Origin: Stichopus chloronotus
Lineage: Eukaryota; Echinodermata; Holothuroidea; Aspidochirotida; Stichopodidae
DNA: 64,000 nt
Direction of reading: 5' to 3'
Assembly (NCBI GenBank): GCA_021234535.1
Contig: CM037846.1
Location: forward strand, 17,930,150-17,994,149
Part shown: positions 23,329 through 33,935 of the stretch, piece after piece
Layout of the letters: each line of letters begins with the position of its first letter
Numbering within the stretch: the stretch's first letter is position 1
Translations under genes and position numbers: made by a program
Notes under the pieces: model-generated
The model's input: the letters and a program-made list of their open reading frames with translations, nothing else
Told to the model about the DNA's origin: nothing
The model's database searches: none

Positions 23329-26300
23329 GGATATTTGTCCCAATGGTGGTACTCTCCTGTTAGGCAGCCTTTCCACAATTCTGTAACTTTCTTAAACTTC
23401 AGTTCCTCCTCCCCCCCCCCCCCCGCCCACCCTTCTTTCCAAATATTTGGAGTCAGCGCCTGATCTTCGTTATTACATGCAGATGACAATGAAACATCTA
23501 CATACAGAAGGAATGATAACAAGTTCACCAAAATGATTCAAATATAGAACCGTCTGAATAAAGTCTGGTAGTCAAGACACTAATTGGAATTGCAACACAT
23601 CGTTTCAGAGTGCACGACTATCTTCTAAGTCACAAGGATTTATCCTGTGTTCGGTGTCAAGATTGTGTTATTTGGGGTTCGTACTGTATCATATCAGTTG
23701 TATCCTCAGGTCGTTATGATTCGTTGTGATTTGCAAACTGGTTGGCCATCATGGTAACACTTCTGTGGTGGCAGAAAAATTTTTGATTCAGTATTTTAGG
23801 AATTGCTTTTTTGTGTACATTGTTGTGCAATGGTAATATTATCTCTTCAAAGCGTGTACTTCTGTATTTTACCTAACTCAGACAGACCATGGAGCAGACT
23901 CATAATCAAACCTAGCACTTTTGTCACTACAGTGGGAAGCAAAACCTATTCTTATAGTAACGGATGACAAATTTCTCACGTTTTTTTCGATCATAACAAT
24001 CAAAAAGCAAGATACAGTTGACTTTTAATTTCTCAGATGAGAAACTTTAATCAGATTGACGGTAGAATTTTGAATGGTTCATAGCAATACAGCTAGTCGG
24101 TTCAAAAAGCTGAACCAATAAAGCTAGTCGGTTTTACAATGCAATGTCAAACAAATATCGGCATTGGCAAAGGTAAATATTGGAGCAAGAATCCTCTATG
24201 CATAAGAAAGTTTATGGAAATGCCCGTAATATGAATACAGGCACTGGTATCAACTTACCTTAGAGATTTCTAGTGTGAAATTGAAATCATGCAGATTGAA
24301 TTTCAGTATTACGTACAATTATGTTTATGAATATGTTTTAGCGAAACTGATCATCAACTATCACGGGTAGGAAATTTCGGAAAACCACACAATACGTTCC
24401 AAAAACTCCTTTTTTCTGGGTACCATCGGAATTTATTTTAGCTATTGATTTCGTACTTTAAGTCCTTTGTGAGAGGCAGTGTTTATCTAAAAATCTATCA
24501 TCCACCTTAGCGAGGCCTAACCTATGTGTAGGAACTCATGTAAGTGTGTAAGTTAACAAGCAGGAATGACATAATTCAAGTCGGGTCAGTTTGCACGTTA
24601 GCTATATGTATACTGTATCGACTTCTTAGGCCCGGAACGACTTTCATAGTGTGTAATTTCATTTTTATCTCATGATTTTGCATTTGTTTTTTTTTTCTAC
24701 CTTATTTCCACCCATCTCCCTTCCCCATACTTAACAATAAACCTGGAACTTTATCATTAAAATACAAACCGAAATGCAACCCAGAAAAATATAAAAAAAA
24801 TAAATTCAAAACCCTTTCTAAGAGCTATCTGTACAGCAATACTTTGCTTTTTTTTTAATTTTAAATCGGCATACTTTGTCATAAAAAACAGTAACGTTCA
24901 ATGACGAACGATATTAACCTATTACCAACGGAAAGACAGAACTTAATACGTACATCGAGAATTACCGCACTACCAGAAACGAGAGGCGAAGTGAACTGCA
25001 GGAAGGGCCTGTCAAAAATGAGCAATCTTTTTAAAATAATTTTCCGTGTTTACATTAAGGTTAACTATACTGTTATTGATAAAATATCATTGGGCACTAT
25101 CATTTCATATTATGCTGTGTAAATTTCTTTTTGATTACATACAGACACACATCGATACACACCCACTTACCGCTTTAAACTAGCATAACCTTCAGTGTTC
25201 TACTTTGAAGCGGTTGGAAGACTTTTTTTTTTTAATCCGACGTTGACTAGGTAGTGAATTGACAAGCATCCGCCTGACATTCACATGTTTAAGCTTCCGT
25301 CATGAATTATTCATGAAGTTCGAAAACCGGACAGCTGCTCTTTGTATTAAATCCAAGTATCGTCTTGTGCACCTTTATATTCAGTGTCTTGCATCGTAGA
25401 ATACATTGTGTTCAGGATGGAGTAATCGTAATCGATTACTTTGTGAAAATTGAAAAGTAATTTTAATCTTAATTGATTACATTGGTAAAGTAATCATAGT
25501 CATGGTTTAATTATGATTACATTGAATTAAAAGAAATATAGCAGAGCGAAAAGTTATTGGACATTTTTTTTAGTGCTTATTATTTGCTCTGGAGTGACTT
25601 CAGTACAAAGTAGTTTAGTTGATCCAGCAGGGCAGCCTGAGTGAGAAGTGCATGGGATTCAATGACATCCACTTTGGTACACTTAGTTCTCTTGATTATG
25701 TATTTGTTTTACTTGCATATTATGTTCACTCAGTCACCCTTAACCCGAACACTTGTAACAAAACTGATTGATTTTACAAATATTAAGCACATAATAAAAC
25801 AATAGCTATCTGATCAAATGCAACATCTAAACTGAAGTAATCTTAGTCAATAGCTTTACTGATAAAGACTTGCAGGAGCGTGAGATAGAGATAAGAATCC
25901 TAATACCAGTTACTCGCAGAATTGGTGTGTTATTGGTATTTGTATGGTATATGTTTTATAAATCAATCTTTACGGTTCTCAGTCTCCACAGCGTTTTGAG
26001 TGGAAGAGTCACGCCAGGGGAACTTAAGTGATCGCGAAGCGAATACCGGGGAGTGGTTCAACCTCACTACTGCCAGAATGTTTTATTGCGATGCCAAATG
26101 GTGCAAGCCACATGGGAGACAACTATTTGCTCCAATAATGAAGGCAGCAACCTATTGTGAACTTCTTTTCAGTGTCACCAGGCTTTTGTAGCCAGGACAG
26201 TATTTTTAGGGGTATTCGCTATTTTAGGAGAGCAGTAATTTTCACTTAGTTGAGTGGCATTCCGTAGTGTTTCGTTGTCATGGACGTGAAATTTTGCACA

Positions 26301-26444
26301 ATTAAAACATTAATTACTCAAAATAGAGGAATAACACAATTGAGTGATATCTTTATTCAGAATCAACATCCCTGGAATAAGCCTAAGCTGTTTCAATTTC
26401 AGTAAAATTATTGATGGTCATGTAATTATCGCCTCATGAGTGCA
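23329..26444. other. Unannotated stretch
   Basis: No gene is supported. C14 lies at 23411-23424. At 25420-25545 there are repeated GTAATC/GATTAC words (for example GTAATCGTAATCGATTAC), a pattern seen at decayed DNA-transposon ends. A 63-codon open frame at 26000-26191 sits in locally less AT-rich DNA after CAGTCTCCACAG but has no recognisable domain. Confidence 0.35.
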
Positions 26445-27240
26445 TGTCGCGGACGGGACAGAAAATCCACGTGGATTTTCAAGGGTTGATGTAATTGCTC
26501 TGAATGTGGGTATGGTAGGATTACTTTGGTAAGCAAATTACTTTCAGGATTCTCTTTCCAAGTTAAAGTCGTGTGGATTTGAAGGGGCTAATCCTTGAAC
26601 TGCTCAACAACAACAAACAAATCAGCATAGCGGAACTCACAACATTAATGGACAGGCGTCAGGGTGTCCTCCTTGACCTAATTAACAGGAACAATGACCA
26701 GCAGTGTGGACTCATGGGGCTCCTCCATTGTAAAATAATATATGTTCAACCCCCTCCCTCCCCTGCTCCTATTGCAACTATTGCAACCGATAGGGACTAC
26801 TACCAGGTAGCTGGAGCTCCCTGCTGCTACACTGGTACCACTTCTCTATGACTAAAATACGATAAACTATGATCAGGATTGTACTTTTATAGAGTCCATG
26901 CAGTCACTATCTCAAGAACGTTTTCCCCATGTAAATCCCATGAGACTTGCACAATAATCTGACAAGTGTCTCCTTCACTGAAGAATTTATGTGGATGAAA
27001 GGAGTGGATGAGGTACTGCATACAGTGTCACTGTCACTGAAAGATGTCCAAATGTCGTGGACGGGACATTTTTGATTAATTAATTACACTCAGGTGAAGT
27101 AAATGCAGCACATGGAGAAGAGGTAGTGACATGGGGGTGTTACATTCCAATTAGTAAGAAAATCCCTAAGAACAAAAATTCAACCAACAATTAACGAGTT
27201 ATAATAAAAGATATTTTTAAATTGTCGTGGACTGGACATT
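26445..27240 (+). repeat. GTCGTGGACGGGACA motif cluster with 20-bp palindrome
   Basis: Three close variants occur: TGTCGCGGACGGGACA (26445), TGTCGTGGACGGGACA (27051) and TGTCGTGGACTGGACA (27221). The last two are about 170 bp apart and both are followed by ATTAAT and then AGTAAATGCAG, so they look like a diverged tandem duplication. Beside the first is a perfect 20-base palindrome, GAAAATCCACGTGGATTTTC (26461-26480), centred on the E-box CACGTG. The ORF at 26573-26851 lies between them and is not recognisable. Confidence 0.6.
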
Positions 27241-28689
27241 TCAATTATTACTTATTGATTAATACCAATTATCAGTAAATGCAGAAAGATTGAAGTTGAT
27301 TCATACTGTACCCTATGGTATGCTTCAGATGTCTGGACTACATTTGTATCATTTTTCTTCTGTATATTTTTGTTTAAACAGGAAAAGTAACGTCCCGCCG
27401 GCGACACTCTTTCCCAGGTTTGTTTACCCTGTTCAACTGTAAGAGTGAATAAGTATGAGTAAGTAAGAGTGAATAAGTAAAAGTGTATAAGAGTTTTTGT
27501 TTCAAGTAAACATTTCAAGCTTGGAACTTAGACTTGTGTATTTGGATAATTTAAGTGATTCTTAAGAAAAAAGATCACATTATTATTATTTTTTTGCAGG
27601 CACATGAATTTGACATTAATATCTTCTAAATAGACCAAGATACTCCTATTTGGAAAAAAGATACCTCTAGCGAAGAAAATGGTCCAGATTTCAAGGTGTC
27701 AGATTTCAGTCCAAATTATAAAGTGTCATTTCACGCGATATAGATAGTTATGTAAAAATCCATAATTCCCAAAGGTAACATGCTATTGAGATAAATTTTT
27801 CATGAATCGAGACGAAAAATTCCTTAAATTTTTGAAATTTTAATCTCATTGAGAGGCAATCTCTGTAACATGTTCGTACTTCTGTTGTTATGATAATCAT
27901 AATTATTATAATGATAATCATTATAATCATTTATTATAAAAAATGCATAAATAAATGCAAAAAATTCACCCTCAAGTATACACTATAGTAATAATTTTTT
28001 CAGGCACTCCCACCCTAACTAACTAGCAAATATTAACTAAGACTGTTTGGTTGGAAAGGATGAGGATCATAGAGCAATATGTCCAAAGCTGCTCGATAGG
28101 TATATGCCTCCGTCAACACGCTGCAATGCTTTGTATCTACGCCTACCATAAACGCATCAAAAATTTTCACTACTTTTTGACATTTGATATGTTTGGGAGA
28201 AGCTGTCTCATACGTTTAATTCTAACGTCAGCAAAGATATGGGTTCGTTTTTTGTTGTATTGAAAACCAGCATTTAAAAGTGGGCATGACTCAAGAATAC
28301 TTTTTTCTCATTTTGAGACATTTAAAGAAATATGACAGATTCTAAAAAATAAGTGACCAGCTTAAATCTTCCCCTTCAGTTATATCTATAATTTAGTTTA
28401 AAAGCATTACATTGATATTATCTTACTCTTATCAGAATTCTTTCAAAGAAAGTCCTAGTGAACTTCAAAAACGTCTTCTAGAGTACTAGAGTTAAATAAT
28501 CTTGAACCAACCTGTCTTGTTAATCAAAGATCTATGACACACACATAGTTATTAGTCTCCTCCTATTATTTATGTCCGTGTCATCATCACCAGCATCATT
28601 ATCGTCCGATTACTGTCCAAAGTGTTATTATCATAGTCTCTATATTCTGTTTATAGTCCTCAGGGCCATCATCGTGGTTACTATCTGCT
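27241..28689. other. Unannotated AT-rich stretch
   Basis: No gene is supported. It has an (AATCATTATAATGAT)-like AT-rich inverted patch at about 27893-27935 and otherwise nothing recognisable. Confidence 0.35.
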
Positions 28690-28870
28690 GATATCTTGCT
28701 AAGAATCATCACTTTATCGTTTGGTTATGGTAATTCTTTTCATCATAGCGATTATCGTCTGGTTATGGTGATTGGTGTCATCATCGCCAAGTATTGTCTG
28801 ATTATGATGGTGATGTGTATCAACATCGTCACTATCGTCTGGTTATGGTGATTCGTGTCATCTTCGTTAT
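28690..28870 (+). repeat. ATC/TGGTTATGGTG minisatellite, left part
   Basis: About four diverged units of roughly 40 bp with core TATCGTCTGGTTATGGTGAT followed by GTGTCATCATCG. The array stops abruptly at about 28870 and its theme resumes at about 30337, so the intervening DNA looks inserted. Confidence 0.75.
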
Positions 28871-29898
28871 GGCAGCCCCATTATGGTAGGGGTCAAAATG
28901 TGTGACGTGTATGTGTGCGCGAAAAAAAATTTCAAAAGTTTGCGCCCACAACTCCTCATAGACCGCAAAGCCAGTGAGGATGAAACTGAGTAGATAGATG
29001 ACCCATTAAAATTTAAGGTCAAATGTCAAATAAGTGAAAATCTGATTTTTGCTTTATTCTTAATGCAAGATAGCTATTTACAAGAGACCTTCACATATAT
29101 GACCGGTGTGCAAGATTTTTAAATAAAATCATGTTTGTGTGTTTTTAGGTCAAAGGTGAAGTTCAGGGGTCCAAGGTCAAATTTGACACCGAAAAGTGTG
29201 CTTCTGCAACTCCTGCTAGACTGCAAAGCGGATGAGGGCCAAAGTTGGTAGTTGTTTGAAGTTTGAAGTCGTGTCTCCCTTCAAAATTTAAGGTCAGAGG
29301 TCAACTAAACAAAAATTTTTGCTGTATTTTTTAATCCAAATAGCTATTTACATTGGACCTTCACATATATGACCGCTATACAGGATTTTATCTAAAAATC
29401 ATGTTTTTACGTATTTTGAGGTCAAAGGTCAAGTTCAGGGATCAAATGTCAAATAAGATACCGATACCAAAGGTCAAATAAGACCCATGGTCTGAAGTTG
29501 TGTCTTCCATCAATATTTAAGGTTAGAGGTCAAAGGTCAGAGGTCAATTTTGCAATTGGCAAAATGCTTTGAAAAATTGTGTTGTGAACAGTAAGTCTAA
29601 TGACGTTCAAACTTGGTCTTTAGGTATCTGATTATGATATGTACTGTTCACTCGATCGGTGACGTCATATGTCAATAGGGCAGATAATACAGTAGGGTAG
29701 ATTCTGTTTATACAAGGTACCACATAACTTATTATAGCTTTGCTTTTCATACAATGTGACTGAATACTTCAACCTATGCAACCATGTTTGGACTGAGCGA
29801 TGATATCTAACAAGTTGGCATGTTACATTCTATTGGTAATACCCATACTCAGTATGTTTCTACTGTTTTATGTCGTGAATACACTAGGAAAGGAATTA
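28871..29898 (+). repeat. AGGTCA-rich dispersed repeat, copy 1
   Basis: It begins near GGGGTCAAAATGTGTGACGTG. A unit of about 258 bp is repeated (starts at 28950 and 29208), with a third partial unit to about 29545. Landmarks in each are AACTCCTNNTAGAC, TAGCTATTTACA, GACCTTCACATATATGACCG and AATCATGTTT. AGGTCA half-sites recur, with four in phase at 29520-29546. Further right, CTTCAACCTATGCAACCATG (29768) matches 60779. Together with the adjoining R1 copy it splits an ATC minisatellite, so it probably arrived by insertion. It has no protein-coding content. Confidence 0.7.
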
Positions 29899-30338
29899 AG
29901 TGGTTTACAGTACGTTTTGGCGGGAAACGAAATTGAGTAATGCAAATGATTGTGACGTGTTTCTTAGAATTAGGATTGCAAAACGCGCAGAGTGATGGCG
30001 CTCTGATCTGAGAAATAGCAGAGCCGTCTCTATACACGGCTCTGAGAAATAGCCTAAAGGAAATCAAAGGATTATTTTGAGGCACACGCGATCTGTATGG
30101 GAGTATGTACTTTGACGCCCACGCATTCCTGCTATATTTGCACAGCACTTGAACGTTATCTATACATCCATGGCCGAGTGTGCTGTGCCTAGCTACGGGT
30201 ACCTATGCACTATGTACGTGTATAACGTAAAGCGCTGGGTGTTCAAACTCTCGCTCTACTATAGTACATACGTGTAAAAGATCGAATATTATGGACAACG
30301 ATAAGGATGAGATGCAACTCCGTGGATTACCCTCTTGT
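29899..30338 (+). repeat. Dispersed repeat R1, copy 2
   Basis: It is the second copy of the repeat at 15438-15814, aligning from GTGGTTTACAGTACG to CCCTCTTGT. It has a full E2F-like site TTTTGGCGGGAAA (29915-29927) and the short ATG frame MDNDKDEMQLRGLPS at 30291. Compared with copy 1 it has about 34 extra bases: a hairpin GAGCCGT-loop-ACGGCTC (30020-30043) bounded by the direct repeat CTGAGAAATAGC. A further partial relative is at about 61690-61745. Confidence 0.75.
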
Positions 30339-30960
30339 CTTGATTGGTGTCATCATCGTCATTACTGTTTGTTTATGGTCATCGTTGTCGTCATCATTAT
30401 CGTAGTCATCATCATCGTCTGGTTGTTGATCTGATTTTATAGTCTATTCATGGTGCTTAGTCACATCATTGTCACCGAAGTTTGGATATGGTTTGGATAT
30501 CTCAGTTACCTTTCTATGCAGACCTTAGGGTCCTCATTGTCGCCATTGTGTGGTCATGGTCCTTGAGCGTTTTCATCGTCATTATCGTCAGCCATTCTCC
30601 ATTAATGTTATCATCGTAATTGTTGTTTGGCTATGTTTGGTAATTATTTCAAACTCACTATCAATAACGGTTATTGTTCCTCTAGTTATTGTACTACAAT
30701 CATCATCATCATCACCATCATGGTCATTTTCTGCGTCTGCTTTAGATCATGAAAGGTATCCATGGTCATATCAAAGTTTACTTATTTTCCTTATAGTATT
30801 ATCATCGTCCTGTGTATTGGCGCTCTTATTACAAATTATCTGTTGCCATTTGTGCTAACGTGTTAGTAATGTTACCATAACGATATTACCAATGATCATC
30901 ATCATTCACATTCTAACTGTCATTATTAAAGTATTATTAATGTGCTAGAATGAAGTGTAG
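30339..30960 (+). repeat. ATC-rich minisatellite, right part
   Basis: Resumes the TGATTGGTGTCATCATCGTC theme interrupted at 28870 and continues as irregular (ATC)n and (CGTCATT)n DNA to about 30720 and more weakly beyond. The 102-codon frame at 30550-30858 is composed of these repeats and is not called. Confidence 0.6.
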
Positions 30961-31301
30961 TATTTCGACTTATTCGTTCCTTCATTCTGACTACTTCATG
31001 TCAATATTTCAACAGTTAGACTTTTCAATAACGAGTGAGTTGACTTGACCAAACTTAACAATTATAAGATCGCGGCGTCTGCGTCATCACCACTTGACTA
31101 CTGTCGTTATTTGGAAGAATTATCGTTATTACAACAATGCCAGTTGCAACATTAATCACATAATTGACATTATTTTCACCATCGAAATCATGATATCACC
31201 ATTTTATCATCATATTATCATTTTTTGTGTATCAATGTACCTCGTATCATCATCATTGTAACAACAGTTAGTATCACTTCTTTACTTCTTGAAGTTCTTC
31301 A

Positions 31302-31540
31302 TGACGTCACAAGGAGAGTACAAATAACTTCGTAACAACTATTGACATTGTACTCTATATAAAATGGTGACCGATGTCTTCCAACCTTTCACTTAGATTA
31401 GGTAGGCAACTATTTTGGGCTCATCGTTGTTTCTGCTTGATTAGTTCTATTCTTGTATCAGGAATTGCCCAGTCAGTTTCAATAAACTTTCACTTTGCAA
31501 ATGTTGAAATCTGATTTCTTTCTTCGCATTTGCATCGGGT
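31302..31540 (+). promoter_or_regulatory. LTR-like block: CRE, TATA box and polyA signal
   Basis: TGACGTCA (31302-31309), a strong TATA box TATATAAAA (31356-31364) and AATAAA (31481-31486) follow in order, with only about 117 bases between TATA and polyA signal. That spacing is too short for a normal gene but typical of the U3-R part of a retrotransposon LTR. No second LTR, primer-binding site or internal retroelement genes were seen, so a solo LTR is the best reading. The boundaries are uncertain. An ordinary host promoter with a chance AATAAA is the alternative. Confidence 0.4.
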
Positions 31541-31662
31541 TCAGGGTAAAAAAAAAAGGAAGAAAGAGGGCAAGGAAAGATCACAAAAAATATTACAATG
31601 AAAAGCTGTCAACGTAATATTTTGTTGATGAGATAGATGATCGGTTCGGTTCTATTCCAGTG

Positions 31663-31664
<2 letters not shown>

Positions 31665-31694
<30 letters not shown>

Positions 31695-31696
31695 CA

Positions 31697-31725
<29 letters not shown>
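31665..31725 (+). repeat. (ACAT)n microsatellite
   Basis: About fifteen uninterrupted CATA/ACAT units, followed by the palindromic TACATATGTA and a TATATA run. Confidence 0.95.
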
Positions 31726-31727
<2 letters not shown>

Positions 31728-33844
31728 GTATGTATATATATGCGTGTGCCGGCCTACATAACGGTAATGTCGACTGATCTGACTGTCAATTTGTGCACCA
31801 ACTGGGCCAATTTATCTGAAAGGTCTGTTTATGTTAAAAGTGCATTCATTTGTATCTAGGGGCGATTCCCATAGTTACACCCAAGTGCCAATTGTCGACA
31901 AGTCTTCTGTTTTCACACTATTAATATTTTGCGGTAGATCTTTCCTACTGCATTCAAGATCAACATATGGTCCTCTGTGTTTATTCTAACCGACACCTGA
32001 GATATTGTCAATATAAAACAACTTCCGTTTCAATATCTACGACAAGAATTGCTTGGATCGATGATAGACTCTATTTCTGGATTCAGTCGTTTTGATTACA
32101 CAAGAACTATGACGTCATCCAAATAGACGTCAAAGGTAAACCACTTTCCTTGATTAAGAAAAAGGGAAACGACAAACCTTCCATGGAAAGTTTAAATTGA
32201 AAACTTGTACTGGTGAGTGTTTGCTGTATAGAAGGAAGGCATCTGTTGCTCACTTATCTTTACCAAACAGTTTACCGCGGTCAGTGGCATTTTCGTGTCG
32301 ATTAATCGTAACAAGTGAAATGAATATCGAACATAAGTTTGACCTGTATTTTAGAAGGAAATGTTTCTAACGTCACTCGCCTAAAATGATGATCGTTTGT
32401 CATGATTTAGTTATTATATATAGACAAATTTAGGATTAGTTGCGGACTGGGGAGAAATTGATTACTAACGTTTCACTTTCCATTAGACTGACCAAGTAAC
32501 AAAAGAACCATCGTAAGTATAGGCCTATGGTGGTTGCCGACTCTGTTCAAAAGTATGCTATTGTTGTAAGGGGAATTTCAAATAATCCCTTCATCAACAG
32601 AAAAATATTGTTTCGGCTGTGCGTTATATCTCGATTTTAAAGCGGACAACTATGTTTGTTTAGTTGGGTTTGTCAAAGGAATACCACTTCACTTCGTAAC
32701 AAATGTGGCAATGTAATTCGCAATGATGATTTGCAACAAACAGCAAATTCAAAAAGATTCAGAGGCAACAGGAGAAGACTAAATTTACTCAAAGTAAGGG
32801 AAGCTTTCTCTTTTTGTTAGTGACAGCCATATTTTAATAGCATGTGCTAATTCTGGGACTTATTCACGTTTTCCTATCTGCGTCGACAGCCACCATCCGT
32901 TAGCACGCCGCCTACCAAGAAACTGTTTTCCAAAAAATTCCTGCCAGATATCAGGAAATGGCACTTCTAAGGCATCTAGACAGTCTTTATTTTGAGATCT
33001 CGTGTTTCCTTCAAAAGTTTACACTTCCAAAAACTACGTGAACGATAGTTTGTATAAATTTTTTCATGGGGTTAGACATTTTCATTCTTTTAAGTCGTTC
33101 CTGCACGTAGACCTACAAACCGCACCCACATTCCCCAATTCTATCAAAGCAAAAAAAAATGTTGAACTGAAAGATCCTGATTCAATAGTATTAATTCTGG
33201 AATAATCGGACGCCAGATAGAGACATTCGGTTCAATGTTCATAACTATACCCTAAACTTGAGGTTTTTCATGTCATGCTTCCATTTGTTCCGGTAACTTG
33301 TCAATCTGTCGTCAATTTCTGAAGCATATTTTCCAATTCCAGGCGATATTATCTTACCGACGAGTTCAACATTTGTCGTATAACATCCATTTCGCCGGCA
33401 GACTGTTTTTTGAGGGTTCCTCTGTGAAGAATTCACCTCCCACAATAGTCTTTTGTTGGAAAAATTAGTAGGACCAAAAAAGAGCCAAACCAACTTAAAA
33501 AAAGAGAAATCTATAGGATTAAAAAACCCAACCTGGTCCCATCCAGGGAGCGGGTGCAATTGCACCTCCCTGGACGGAGGAGGCATGGGGTAGGGAGGGC
33601 ATGTGAGGTTGAGCAAGTAGGCGTGTAACGTAGTAAGTATATGCATATATTACAAAGGGCGTGCTTCTTTTTGCTCTAGGGAAAATTATTTTTCTCTATG
33701 TACTAATCTTCCAATTTCACAAATTGAGCACCTCGACCCACACCTATAGAAATCTACAGTTTAATTATAAAATTAGAAAACAATAGACCCACCTGAGGAC
33801 CAGTATCTATGTTCCCAACTGCGGGGCCGCCAGTGGTGTTGGTG
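31726..33844. other. Unannotated stretch
   Basis: No gene is called. Frames at 33002-33205 (plus) and 33245-33646 (minus) are open but unrecognised; the minus frame crosses C/T-rich sequence containing GGAGGTGCAATTGCACC-like palindromic DNA near 33545-33585. TAGGCCTATGG occurs at 32522. Confidence 0.35.
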
Positions 33845-33935
33845 TTACAGATGGCACTTGAAATTCCAATTTTTTTTATTTTTTAGACCAGAGGGGGTAG
33901 CCCCTGACCCCCTATAGCTACGCCGCTGATCTTGG
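33845..33935 (-). repeat. CAGCGGCGTAGCT-type repeat fragment
   Basis: On the minus strand CAGCGGCGTAGCTATAGGGG (33928-33909) is followed by a GGGGGTCAGGGGCTACCCCC block, and on the plus strand GATGGCACTTGAAATT (33850) lies at the other side. This is the GTGGCGTAGCC-plus-GGGGG pattern seen at 36031 and 37136, a short dispersed repeat hallmark. Confidence 0.5.

Noticed and set aside
33365..33425. Minus-strand mini-exon with a GTAAGA donor
   Set aside because: The acceptor side is A-rich rather than pyrimidine-rich and the peptide is too short to judge.
33245..33646. 133-codon minus-strand open frame
   Set aside because: It crosses palindromic, C/T-rich repeat-like DNA; possible internal splice signals gave no coherent exon.
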